A stretch of 64,000 bases of DNA from an uncultured Maribacter sp. (GTDB taxonomy: Bacteria > Bacteroidota > Bacteroidia > Flavobacteriales > Flavobacteriaceae). Below are positions 45,663-53,506 of the stretch, piece by piece. Numbering within the stretch: position 1 is the first letter of the stretch; each line of letters starts with the position of its first letter. Under the pieces are notes generated by a model. That model was not told where the DNA came from, made no database searches, and saw only the letters and a program-made list of their open reading frames with translations. The stretch spans positions 540,743-604,742 of the forward strand of contig NZ_CANMTX010000004.1 in NCBI RefSeq assembly GCF_947500985.1. Direction: 5' to 3'. The translations under genes were made by a program, and so were the position numbers.

Positions 45663-47354
45663 CTATTTTATAATTTCCACCAAAAGAACATCGTCTTCTT
45701 TGTAGATTTTAGCCAATTGTTGCTTCGTAATCCCTTTAATGCCTTTATCCCAAGCTTTGTTACTTAAGTCAGATTTAGTTTTAAGGGCGTCAAGCTCCAT
45801 CTTCTTTTCTGCCTTAAGAATATCGAAAATCACTTTTTCATTTTCAGACAGTTGTAAAGGCTTCTTTTCTGGCCTCATTTGAGGGAAGAACAATACTTCT
45901 TGTATTGATGCATTGTTAGTCATTAACATCACCAAACGATCAATGCCAATACCAATACCAGAAGTTGGGGGCATACCATATTCAAGAGCTCTAAGAAAAT
46001 CTTGATCAATGAACATTGCCTCATCATCTCCTTTTTCAGAAAGCTTTAATTGATCTTCAAAACGCTCTCTTTGATCAATAGGGTCATTAAGCTCAGAATA
46101 AGCATTTGCCAGCTCTTTACCATTTACCATAAGCTCAAAACGCTCTGTCAATGCAGGGTTGTCTCTGTGTTCTTTCGTAAGCGGACTCATTTCTTTTGGG
46201 TAGTCAGTAATAAATGTTGGTTGCACGTAGAAGTGCTCACATTTTTCACCGAATATTTCATCGATTAATTTACCGATACCCATAGTTTCGTCCACTTCAA
46301 GTCCTAATTTCTTGGCAGTTTCACGGAGTTCATCTTCAGGCATACCTGCAACATCATAACCAGTGTGTATCTTTATCGCTTCTAAAATAGGCACACGTGC
46401 ATACGGAGCTTTAAATTCAATTTCATGTTCACCTACAGTAATTTTAGTGGCACCGTTAGAATCCATCGCAATTTTCTCCAATAGTTTCTCGGTGGTATCC
46501 ATCATCCAGTTGTAATCTTTGTATGCAACATACAATTCCATTACGGTGAATTCTGGGTTATGGGTACGGTCCATTCCTTCGTTTCTAAAATCCTTAGAGA
46601 ATTCATAGACACCATCAAAACCACCAACTATTAATCGTTTAAGATAAAGTTCGTTTGCGATTCTTAAGTATAAGGGAATATTTAATGCATTATGATGCGT
46701 TAAAAACGGACGTGCAGTTGCCCCACCAGGTATAGGTTGTAAAATTGGAGTCTCTACCTCTAAATACCCAGCTGCATTGTAAAATTCACGAATACTAGTG
46801 GTTATTTTAGTTCTTTTAATGAAGGTTTCTTTCACTTTTGGGTTTACCACCAAATCAACATAACGTTGGCGGTAACGCAGCTCAGGGTCATTGAATTCAT
46901 CATATATTTTACCCTCGGCATCCTTTTTAGGTAGAGGCAAAGGTCTTAACGATTTACTAAGCATGGTAAATTTCTTTACCATAATCGTTTTTTCACCTAC
47001 CTGAGTGGTAAAAAGATCACCTTCAATACCGATGATGTCACCAATGTCAAGTAATTTCTTGTAAACATCGTTGTACAAGGTTTTGTCTTCACCAGTACAA
47101 ATTTCATCTCTGTTGAAATATACCTGAATACGACCGGTACTATCTTGAAGTTCAGCAAAAGATGCTTTCCCCTGAATACGACGAGACATCAATCTACCAG
47201 CAACAATAACTTGTTTGCCTTCCACATAATTAGATTTGATACTTGCAGATGTAGCATCTACAGGATATAAAGCCGCTGGATAAGGATTAATACCTAGTGC
47301 TCTTAATTTCTCTAATTTTTCTCTTCTGATAAGCTCTTGCTCCGATAATTGCAT
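45663..47354 (-). CDS. lysS: Lysine--tRNA ligase (class II)
   Basis: 563 residues. OB-fold N-terminal domain (VIVAGRLMSRRIQGKASFAEL), class II motif 2 FRNEGMDRTHNPEFTVMEL, and motif 3 GIGIGIDRLVMLMTN. About 60 residues beyond motif 3 form a C-terminal extension (KVIFDILKAEKKMELDALK..IYKEDDVLL) beyond the usual ~500 residues; I recall this in related Bacteroidota. Charges tRNA-Lys. Its promoter lies in the remnant of a GDSL hydrolase upstream. Confidence 0.97.
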   Translation of the reverse strand: MQLSEQELIRREKLEKLRALGINPYPAALYPVDATSASIKSNYVEGKQVIVAGRLMSRRIQGKASFAELQDSTGRIQVYFNRDEICTGEDKTLYNDVYKKLLDIGDIIGIEGDLFTTQVGEKTIMVKKFTMLSKSLRPLPLPKKDAEGKIYDEFNDPELRYRQRYVDLVVNPKVKETFIKRTKITTSIREFYNAAGYLEVETPILQPIPGGATARPFLTHHNALNIPLYLRIANELYLKRLIVGGFDGVYEFSKDFRNEGMDRTHNPEFTVMELYVAYKDYNWMMDTTEKLLEKIAMDSNGATKITVGEHEIEFKAPYARVPILEAIKIHTGYDVAGMPEDELRETAKKLGLEVDETMGIGKLIDEIFGEKCEHFYVQPTFITDYPKEMSPLTKEHRDNPALTERFELMVNGKELANAYSELNDPIDQRERFEDQLKLSEKGDDEAMFIDQDFLRALEYGMPPTSGIGIGIDRLVMLMTNNASIQEVLFFPQMRPEKKPLQLSENEKVIFDILKAEKKMELDALKTKSDLSNKAWDKGIKGITKQQLAKIYKEDDVLLVEIIK

Positions 47355-47374
47355 GCCGTCGTTTATTTAGCTGG

Positions 47375-47405
47375 CAAATATAATCGATATGTATTAATCT
47401 TTCAA
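47375..47405 (-). promoter_or_regulatory. Promoter of lysS
   Basis: On the minus strand TTG (47403-47405), 20 bases, TATATTTG (47375-47382); ATG 20 bases later. The -33 element falls inside the end of the truncated GDSL hydrolase reading frame. Confidence 0.65.
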
Positions 47406-47570
47406 TCTTGTAGACACTAAAGGATAGAGTCTTTCTACAAATTTTTCATAAGCAAGCCTTAAAGGATGTAATCTGTCATTAGCAACCAATTCTGTTTCAT
47501 CCAAACCTTTTCTTGTGATATCGGTGATATCGAGGAAAGTAATTCCTTTTGTTTTGACATTTAATTTTAA
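47394..47570 (-). pseudogene. Truncated C-terminal fragment of an SGNH/GDSL hydrolase
   Basis: The minus strand has an open frame of 58 codons with no start, preceded by an in-frame stop at 47571-47573. It translates to text such as GITFLDITDITRKGLDE and LVANDRLHPLRLAYEKFVER, ending LKD-stop. The DRLHP segment matches the catalytic Asp-x-x-His block near the C-terminus of SGNH/GDSL esterases. The N-terminal three quarters of the gene are missing; the neighbouring thioredoxin-like gene ends at 47574 right at the break. I infer a deletion or replacement that left this end behind. Confidence 0.75.
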
Positions 47571-47573
47571 TCA

Positions 47574-48137
47574 TCAGTCGAAATGTAATGATGATGTGTA
47601 ATTGGGTATGTATTCTTGTTCTGAAATAATTTTTAAGATATCGTCTTCTAACGAGGTAACAGGCGTTTCAATAATTCTATTCACCTCTTTTCCGTTCTTG
47701 TAAAAAATAAATGTGGGAACCCTGCGGATGTTCAATCCCCACTCTTCACCTTGTGGACTTTTCTTGTAAGATTCTTTTCGTTTGTCTAGCGCAACTATTT
47801 TTAAATTCTCCAGAGGGAATTCCGCAGACTCTAGAATTTTAAGAAATCTAGGTACTTCTCGTTTACTATCACCACACCAGGTACCCATGAAGATTAGAAT
47901 TTTGTAAGAGTTTAATTTTTCTTTAAATAAATCAATTTGACTTTGATTGGTCTCGTAATTTTCATAACTAGGTTCAAACCATGTTTTGTAGGAGTTAGTT
48001 GAGAGTCCGCCAACAGTTATTTCTCCCAATAAAAAAGGTTGTTGATTATCAATAACAACCTCGTGGTTTGTATTTTGAGAGAAGGTAGTTAAGAAGAAAC
48101 TTAAAAGAAGAGTGGTCATTAAAAATGATAATTTCAT
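47574..48137 (-). CDS. Thioredoxin-like secreted protein with monothiol WCGDS site
   Basis: 187 residues. Signal peptide (about 1-20, FFLTTFSQ). The thioredoxin-fold core reads SYKILIFMGTWCGDSKREVPRFLKIL, then LKIVALDKR and the cis-Pro segment IRRVPTFIFYKNGKEVNR. The active site is WCGDS: the second Cys of CxxC is Ser, so dithiol exchange is not expected; isomerase, chaperone or monothiol activity remain possible. The same strand carries a LuxR-type regulator 106 bases upstream. Two direct repeats GGTGGAAAT lie in that gap (48203-48211, 48227-48235). Confidence 0.85.
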   Translation of the reverse strand: MKLSFLMTTLLLSFFLTTFSQNTNHEVVIDNQQPFLLGEITVGGLSTNSYKTWFEPSYENYETNQSQIDLFKEKLNSYKILIFMGTWCGDSKREVPRFLKILESAEFPLENLKIVALDKRKESYKKSPQGEEWGLNIRRVPTFIFYKNGKEVNRIIETPVTSLEDDILKIISEQEYIPNYTSSLHFD

Positions 48138-48202
48138 GATTTGCAGTTTTTATATTAGACCTGAAAATTCTAGAAATTACTAGAGTAAAATTGATTTAGT
48201 GG

Positions 48203-48235
48203 GGTGGAAATAGGTACTAGACCCTAGGTGGAAAT
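48203..48235. promoter_or_regulatory. Direct repeat pair upstream of the thioredoxin-like gene
   Basis: GGTGGAAAT at 48203-48211 and 48227-48235, 24 bp apart (a little over two helical turns), between a LuxR-type gene and the thioredoxin-like gene. Could be regulator half-sites; seen only once. Confidence 0.35.
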
Positions 48236-48243
48236 TTAAAAAA

Positions 48244-49296
48244 TTATTGAAAACGTTGCTTTATTTCGTCTCTCGACGACACCTCTAATTTCTTGTAAAC
48301 ATTGTTAATATGGGTCTTTACAGTACTTACACTGATAAACATGGCAGCTGCAATCTCCTTATTGGTTTTGTTTTCAAGAATTTGTTGAACAATGTTATGT
48401 TCTTGCTCGGTGAGCTTCGCAAGAGAATCGTTTTGCAAGTTTCTTGATGTACTTCTCTGGTTGAAAACAAAGTATACGTTCAGCGATATAGAGAGTAGAA
48501 GTAGGGCAAGAAGTAACCATTTCCAGTAATTAGATTTTGGTGAATTACCATTTGTTAATTGTTGGTCTATGGCTATTTCGTTTAAATACAAATCAGTAAA
48601 TGCCGCGTCTGGATATTTCAAGAGTAATCGCTCGCCAAGTTCATTATAATAATTGGTTTTGCGAATATCTTTTAGGTAATAGCTGTAGGTATCATTTCTT
48701 TTATCTGACAAAAAGTTGAAAATATAGAGTTCGGCTAAAGGCTCATCTAGATTTTCTCCGAAATCCTGCAAGGTCGAGAACCACTTTTTAGAATTCAGCT
48801 TTCTATTGGCATCACTTCTAAAGTCATTAAAATCGAAAGCCATTTCCTCTTTTAAAACAGCTATATCTAAAAAGGTAGATGATTTCCTGTTTGTTGAGGT
48901 AATTTCACAGAGAGCTTCGTTTGCAAAAGAAGTAGGGAAAGTAATAGTGTCATTATTATTGGCAATAAAAAGTATGCTTTTGCTGAACTCACAACTGCCA
49001 AAAAAGTGTTCAGAATTCGAAGACGTGTCAGAACAATCATCTAAATGAATTCTATAAATTCTATTATCATCGTTAAGATTATTGCCTCTGAAACTAAAAT
49101 AACCTAACGAATCGGTAGTAGTTTTTTTAAGAATCTGTTCCATCGAAATCCTACCAAACTTCCTATAATCTTCAATGATAGATAGGTAAATGGTCTTTCC
49201 GCTTTGTTCATCGGCAATTTGACCGTCGAAACTATATTGAGATAAACCTTTGAAACAGGAGAAAAAAATAAGGATTAAAAATACTGTTCTGAACAT
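48244..49296 (-). CDS. Membrane-anchored LuxR-type (GerE HTH) regulator
   Basis: 350 residues from the ATG at 49294-49296 (a TTG 42 bases upstream is possible but would bury the signal). N-terminal signal peptide (FLILIFFSCFKGLSQ); a ~230-residue exported part without a named domain, beginning YSFDGQIADEQSGKTIYLSI (carboxypeptidase-regulatory-like); one membrane helix near 257-278 (WLLLALLLLSISLNVYFVF); and a C-terminal HTH (LAKLTEQEHNIVQQILENKT; ISVSTVKTHINNVYKKLEVS). The layout would carry an external signal to DNA in a single protein. Upstream of the monothiol thioredoxin-like gene, which it may control. Confidence 0.85.
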   Translation of the reverse strand: MFRTVFLILIFFSCFKGLSQYSFDGQIADEQSGKTIYLSIIEDYRKFGRISMEQILKKTTTDSLGYFSFRGNNLNDDNRIYRIHLDDCSDTSSNSEHFFGSCEFSKSILFIANNNDTITFPTSFANEALCEITSTNRKSSTFLDIAVLKEEMAFDFNDFRSDANRKLNSKKWFSTLQDFGENLDEPLAELYIFNFLSDKRNDTYSYYLKDIRKTNYYNELGERLLLKYPDAAFTDLYLNEIAIDQQLTNGNSPKSNYWKWLLLALLLLSISLNVYFVFNQRSTSRNLQNDSLAKLTEQEHNIVQQILENKTNKEIAAAMFISVSTVKTHINNVYKKLEVSSRDEIKQRFQ

Positions 49297-49392
49297 TGAT
49301 TGGGTTAAGGATAATAAAATTAATAGATCTTGTAACAAAGCGTTTGCAATTGCGACCTATAAGGTACATCAATCAATCAAAATAATAATCAA

Positions 49393-49548
49393 ATGAGTTT
49401 AATTCGAGTATTGCTCGCCATCTTTTTTCCTCCTTTAGCAGTTTTAGGCAAAGGTTGTGGTTCTTTTGTAATTGTTCTACTTTTGACTTTTTGCGGTTGG
49501 GTGCCAGGGGTAATCGCTGCATTAGTTATATTGAATAATCCTAACTAG
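49393..49548 (+). CDS. YqaE/Pmp3 family membrane protein
   Basis: 51 residues: begins MSLIRVLLAIFFPPLAVLGK, then CGSFVIVLLLTFCGWVPGVI and ends ILNNPN. The two hydrophobic segments and the FPPLAV..GCGSF..W(I/V)PG(V/I)IxAL pattern are the complete Pmp3/UPF0057 signature. Such proteolipids affect membrane potential and salt or cold tolerance in other organisms. It lies 11 bases upstream of the next lipoprotein gene on the same strand, so the two may be co-transcribed. Confidence 0.88.
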   Translation: MSLIRVLLAIFFPPLAVLGKGCGSFVIVLLLTFCGWVPGVIAALVILNNPN

Positions 49549-49559
49549 AACCAAAATAC

Positions 49560-50297
49560 ATGAGACTTTTTAAAATTCTATCTGTTGTTATTATAACAGT
49601 ACTTTTCGCTGCCTGTAATTTTACTGAAGAAATTTATTTCAATGAAGACGGGTCAGGTAAAATGAGCATTCTTTTCGACGGTAATGAAATGATGCAAATG
49701 ATACCAGAAACTGATTCTACAGAATTGGATAAAGCAATAGATTCTACTTTAGTCTTTAAAGACTTATTAAGAGAAAAAAAGGATAGTATAGCGCAGTTAT
49801 CGCCAGAAGAGCAAGCTAAGCTAAAAAGATTAGAGCCTTTTAGTTTACGTATGATAGTTGATCCTGAAGGCGGAGTCATGAATTTTAATATGTTTACAGA
49901 CTTCAAAAAAGTGTCTGAGGTTAATGATGCATTTAATGCTTTTCAAAATGCTAGTGCTATAGGTCCTGTTGCAGGCGGTAAATCAATGCCAGCTGGTGCA
50001 ACAGAAGAAACAACAACTGTGAATTACAGTTTTGATAAGAACACATTTAAAAGAGAGACGGTAATTCTAAATCAAGAATTATTTGAAAAAAGTTTAGATA
50101 GTTTGGCTAGTGCAGAAATGTTTCTGTCTAGTTCTACCTACACTTTTAAGTATCATTTTCCAAGACGTGTAAAGTCTACCAATATTGAAGAAGCAACTTT
50201 TTCTATGGATGGAAAAACCATGGTGCATGAAGTGAATTTTTTACAGATGATGAAAGATCCAGAATCTATGGTCATCGAAGTAGAGTTAGAAAAATAG
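49560..50297 (+). CDS. Lipoprotein of unknown function
   Basis: 245 residues. Lipobox FAAC (Cys near 19). The start of the mature part, FTEEIYFNEDGSGKMSILFDGNEMM, and the C-terminal YTFKYHFPRRVKSTNIEEATF suggest a beta-rich fold; acidic and Met-rich overall, with an acidic-basic linker (LREKKDSIAQLSPEEQAKLK). I do not recognise a named family, although the opening resembles other Flavobacteriaceae lipoproteins of similar length. It follows YqaE and precedes lipB by 26 bases. Confidence 0.8.
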   Translation: MRLFKILSVVIITVLFAACNFTEEIYFNEDGSGKMSILFDGNEMMQMIPETDSTELDKAIDSTLVFKDLLREKKDSIAQLSPEEQAKLKRLEPFSLRMIVDPEGGVMNFNMFTDFKKVSEVNDAFNAFQNASAIGPVAGGKSMPAGATEETTTVNYSFDKNTFKRETVILNQELFEKSLDSLASAEMFLSSSTYTFKYHFPRRVKSTNIEEATFSMDGKTMVHEVNFLQMMKDPESMVIEVELEK

Positions 50298-50311
50298 GAT
50301 ATTCCTTTTCA

Positions 50312-50319
50312 TATCTTTG
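50312..50319 (+). promoter_or_regulatory. Candidate -7 element for lipB
   Basis: TATCTTTG, 4 bases before the lipB ATG. A transcript from here would be nearly leaderless. No -33 TTG at the right distance. Confidence 0.35.
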
Positions 50320-50323
50320 TAAG

Positions 50324-51037
50324 ATGAATAAGAAGGTGCATGTACAAGATTTAGGGCTTAAGGATTATAAAGAGACTTGGGACTACCAAGAGCAATTATT
50401 TAAAAACACCTTAGACCTTAAAATTAGAAATAGAAGAGAAGATTTGAGTTTAGAGACTCCTAATCATTTTCTGTTTGTTGAACACCCACATGTGTATACA
50501 CTTGGTAAAAGTGGAGATATTTCTAATCTATTAGTAGATGAAAAAGTCTTGGTAGCTAAAGAAGCTACTTTTTATAAAATAAATAGGGGAGGAGATATAA
50601 CCTACCATGGTCCCGGTCAAATAGTAGGTTACCCTATTTTAGACTTAGATAACTTCTTTACCGATATTCATAAATACCTTCGTTTTTTAGAAGAAATGGT
50701 CATCTTGACCTTGGCAGAATACGGAATAAAATCTGAGCGATCTCCAGGCGAAACCGGAGTTTGGTTAGATGTTGGTACTCCGTTTGCACGAAAAATATGT
50801 GCGATGGGTGTAAGAGCATCACGTTGGGTGACCATGCATGGCTTTGCATTAAACGTAAATGCCGATTTAGGTTATTTTGATTTGATGATCCCATGCGGTA
50901 TAAAAGGTAAGGCCGTTACTTCTTTAAATGTAGAATTAGGTAAAAAGGAGGTGGATATGGATGAGGTGAAACAGAAATTGCTTAAACATTTTCAAGTGCT
51001 TTTTGAGGCTGAGATAAATAAAAAACCCGAGGTGTAA
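50324..51037 (+). CDS. lipB: Lipoyl(octanoyl) transferase
   Basis: 237 residues. Signature INRGGDITYHGPGQIVGYPI, the lysine segment FARKICAMGVRASRW and the catalytic cysteine in LMIPCGIKGKAVTSL. LipB moves octanoate from acyl carrier protein to the lipoyl domains of 2-oxo acid dehydrogenases. Full length. The stop codon TAA (51035-51037) lies inside the loop of its own terminator hairpin (51021-51050), so the last codons encode the left arm (KKPEV). Confidence 0.96.
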   Translation: MNKKVHVQDLGLKDYKETWDYQEQLFKNTLDLKIRNRREDLSLETPNHFLFVEHPHVYTLGKSGDISNLLVDEKVLVAKEATFYKINRGGDITYHGPGQIVGYPILDLDNFFTDIHKYLRFLEEMVILTLAEYGIKSERSPGETGVWLDVGTPFARKICAMGVRASRWVTMHGFALNVNADLGYFDLMIPCGIKGKAVTSLNVELGKKEVDMDEVKQKLLKHFQVLFEAEINKKPEV

Positions 51038-51050
51038 GCCTCGGGTTTTT
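51021..51050. terminator. Bidirectional terminator lipB / collagen-like gene 1
   Basis: AAAAACCCGAGG, 6-base loop, CCTCGGGTTTTT. It serves lipB from the left and the collagen-like gene (51067-51726) from the right. It is nearly identical to the hairpins at 51792 and 52650. Confidence 0.9.
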
Positions 51051-51066
51051 ATGCTTTAAAATCAGA

Positions 51067-51726
51067 TTAGTATTCTAATCCATAATAGTCCATAACTGCA
51101 TAATAGTCACTGGTGTCAATACCTGCATACTTTAAGTTGGCTAATGTGTTTTCTTTACTAGATTTACCGGAAGTTGTACTATTAGATTCTACAATAATTA
51201 ATTTTAATTCGTTTAATTGACCTGCAGTTACTGATTTTAAGTTCTCTGTGCCCACTTCATAAAAGAACATCCAATATCTGTTCAAACTTATTTCCACGGC
51301 AATATCGCTATTGTCACCAAGTTCGAAAGCATAAATGGGTGCGGGAATAGGTGTGTAGACGCTGCTATCTTTTGAGAGATACCCAAGAATTAAATCGTTG
51401 TCTATTACCTCTTGCGATAAAGCAGTTGCGGTAACTGGTATAGTAGCTCCAGATTCTGAAGAAATATCGTAGGTGTAAGTGGCTACATTAGCATTGCCAT
51501 CTTCTCCATCTTCTCCATCTTCTCCATCTTCTCCGTTCGTTCCATCGGTACCATTTGGACCGTTAGTACCATTAGTTCCGTCTTCGCCAGCAGGTCCGGT
51601 TGCACCGGTTTCACCCTGTTCGCCTTGTGGACCAATAGGTCCAATGTCGCCATCTTTTGAGCATGAGGTAAGTGTGATAGCGAATATTATAATTGCGCAT
51701 TTGATAAAATTTGTTGTAGTCTTCAT
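51067..51726 (-). CDS. Collagen-like lipoprotein 1
   Basis: 219 residues. Lipobox LTSCSKDG (Cys near 22). Gly-X-Y triplets start at once (GDIGPIGPQGEQGETGATGP) and run to about residue 79, changing to GTNG/GEDG units; then a ~140-residue globular C-terminal part with a beta pattern. No membrane segment. Such surface lipoproteins can form triple helices. It is a tandem copy of the next gene (51845-52579): signal, first triplets, the C-terminal ending (Y.AVMDYYGLEY against Y.EVMDYLGLE), leader and terminator all match. Role unknown. Confidence 0.85.
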   Translation of the reverse strand: MKTTTNFIKCAIIIFAITLTSCSKDGDIGPIGPQGEQGETGATGPAGEDGTNGTNGPNGTDGTNGEDGEDGEDGEDGNANVATYTYDISSESGATIPVTATALSQEVIDNDLILGYLSKDSSVYTPIPAPIYAFELGDNSDIAVEISLNRYWMFFYEVGTENLKSVTAGQLNELKLIIVESNSTTSGKSSKENTLANLKYAGIDTSDYYAVMDYYGLEY

Positions 51727-51791
51727 TATTAATATTTTAGGATTATTTCCCTTTAATGAAGCTTTAGAGTAAAGGTTAACATACGGGCATA

Positions 51792-51821
51792 AAAAAACCG
51801 AGGTATATGCCTCGGTTTTTT
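51792..51821 (-). terminator. Terminator of collagen-like gene 2
   Basis: AAAAAACCGAGG, 6-base loop, CCTCGGTTTTTT; 24 bases beyond the stop at 51845. Same core as the hairpins at 51021 and 52650. Confidence 0.85.
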
Positions 51822-51844
51822 CTTTTTATTAAAATAGGGGTGTG

Positions 51845-52579
51845 TTACTCCAGCCCTAGGTAATCCATAACTTCATGGTAATTAGATAGATTTACGCCGT
51901 TCTCTTTCATTCCGCTTATAGTATACCGGTTATTTTCTCCTGATTTAAGTGAAAGGTAAGCAGGGGCTATTAATAAATAGCGAACAAAACCATCGGTAGG
52001 GTCAATAGTACCTACTGTATCTGGGTTGCCCATTTCAGTAATTTTATATTCGCCAAGAGACATTTTTTGTTCCATGGTAAAAGACCTGAATAAAGGCTCT
52101 GTAAATGGTATAGCATAGACCTCGGAAAAAGTATCAGAAAATGAAAAATACCCTAGAACAGTATAATTATTTAATACATCTTGTGTAATTCTAGAATCAC
52201 TTATAGTGACGGTTGCAGCAGAGTAAGAATAGTTGTCAGGAAAGTCTGCAACTAACCAACTTGACGCTACAACATTAGCATTGCCATCTTCTCCGTCTTC
52301 ACCGTTGGTTCCATTTGTACCGTCAGTACCGTTAGTTCCATTAGTTCCGTCTTCTCCAGCAGGTCCGGTTGCTCCAGTTTCTCCTTGTTCTCCTTGCGGA
52401 CCTGGTACGCCTAGTGCTTCTCCATCTTCACCAGCGGGTCCTTGTTCACCATCTTCGCCCTGTATTCCCTGTTCGCCTTGTGGACCAATAGGACCAATAT
52501 CTCCATCCTTAGAGCATGATGTAAATGAAATGGCGAATATTAAAACTGCGCATTTGATAAAATTTGATGTAGTCTTCAT
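51845..52579 (-). CDS. Collagen-like lipoprotein 2
   Basis: 244 residues. Same lipobox and opening (SCSKDGDIGPIGPQGEQG) as copy 1, but with a longer Gly-X-Y region (to about residue 101), which includes an interruption GEALGVPGPQGEQGETGATG and then GTNG units. The C-terminal globular part is diverged from copy 1 except for its end. The leader (52580-52648) is clearly homologous to that of copy 1 (51727-51790), including AAAGGTTAACATACGGG. The pair arose by tandem duplication with loss or gain of triplets. Confidence 0.85.
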   Translation of the reverse strand: MKTTSNFIKCAVLIFAISFTSCSKDGDIGPIGPQGEQGIQGEDGEQGPAGEDGEALGVPGPQGEQGETGATGPAGEDGTNGTNGTDGTNGTNGEDGEDGNANVVASSWLVADFPDNYSYSAATVTISDSRITQDVLNNYTVLGYFSFSDTFSEVYAIPFTEPLFRSFTMEQKMSLGEYKITEMGNPDTVGTIDPTDGFVRYLLIAPAYLSLKSGENNRYTISGMKENGVNLSNYHEVMDYLGLE

Positions 52580-52649
52580 TATTAAAATTTTTAAGGTTAT
52601 TTTATTTTAATGAAGCTTGAGAATAAAGGTTAACATACGGGTATAAAAA

Positions 52650-52671
52650 AACCGAGGTGTAAGCCTCGGTT
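52650..52671 (-). terminator. Terminator of the 52696 gene
   Basis: AACCGAGG, 6-base loop, CCTCGGTT, with seven T residues following on the minus strand. Third member of the repeated hairpin set. Confidence 0.8.
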
Positions 52672-52695
52672 CAAAGTTGGTGTCTGGTTAAGTTA

Positions 52696-53388
52696 TTATT
52701 TGCTATGTGCCGTAAGCAGTGTGCTACTCATTACGTCTCCGTTTTTCTTATAGGTTTCTTGTTTAACCATGCCTATGCCTTCTGCAAGCCAAACTCTAGA
52801 TGGATACACTTGGTTAGCCATCATCATTTTAGAACGATTTTCGCTATATAGAACAAAACAATCATATGTGCCAGCAGTGGTAGTTACACTTTCTTTCTTT
52901 TCAACCTTTCTATTGGTCATGTCAACGGTCATATTCATATTAATACCGCTCATGCTAATTTTCATGGCAACATTAGCATCTTTGAGATTTTGTCCTACGG
53001 TAAGTTCATTGGGTATTTCAATGTCATTGCCAGAGATTTCAATATCCATATCGCCATATTGCTCCATCATTTCGGTAGGTAATAAAGATTCGTAATCTAA
53101 AGTAACCGCATTGCCGCTACAAGCTAAGTTGTAGCTAGTGCTATAAATATCTTTGCCTTTGTTGTCTTTTAAGTTTATGGACATAGTGGCGGTAGTAGTA
53201 TTACCAGTATGGTTTGCCTCGATAACTTTGTAGTTGCTAACACCTTCAACTTTTCCCTTTTTATTGTAATTGGTGTATTCCATAGACACACCTTCGTTCA
53301 TAGTGTAGAACGTACTACAATTGTCTTGAGCGGTAACGAATGCGATTCCGATTAAAAAAAATAATGAGTTAAGTAATTTAATTTTCAT
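52696..53388 (-). CDS. Secreted beta-rich protein, DUF3108/TapB-like
   Basis: 230 residues. Signal peptide (FFLIGIAFVTAQ). The mature protein opens NCSTFYTMNEGVSMEYTNYN and continues as an alternating strand pattern with KKESVTTTAGTYDCFVLYSE and SRVWLAEGIGMVKQETY, the phrasing of DUF3108/TapB-type lipocalin-like barrels that are common in Bacteroidota. Two Cys (after the signal and CFVLY) may pair. No operon partner. Family assignment tentative; function unknown. Confidence 0.7.
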   Translation of the reverse strand: MKIKLLNSLFFLIGIAFVTAQDNCSTFYTMNEGVSMEYTNYNKKGKVEGVSNYKVIEANHTGNTTTATMSINLKDNKGKDIYSTSYNLACSGNAVTLDYESLLPTEMMEQYGDMDIEISGNDIEIPNELTVGQNLKDANVAMKISMSGINMNMTVDMTNRKVEKKESVTTTAGTYDCFVLYSENRSKMMMANQVYPSRVWLAEGIGMVKQETYKKNGDVMSSTLLTAHSK

Positions 53389-53506
53389 TTTTGATACAGT
53401 TAAGGTTTTGATTAATAACTACTTAAATATATAAAAATCAATTCACTATTTTGTATGATATGTGTATTCGGTATTTAAATGCTTGTGAATTTTACTTTCA
53501 GGTGTA

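Noticed and set aside
52233..52610. Rightward Pro/Ser-rich frame (and the similar one at 51479-51772)
   Set aside because: It is the mirror of the Gly-X-Y triplets of the collagen-like genes; the lipobox and leader are on the minus strand.
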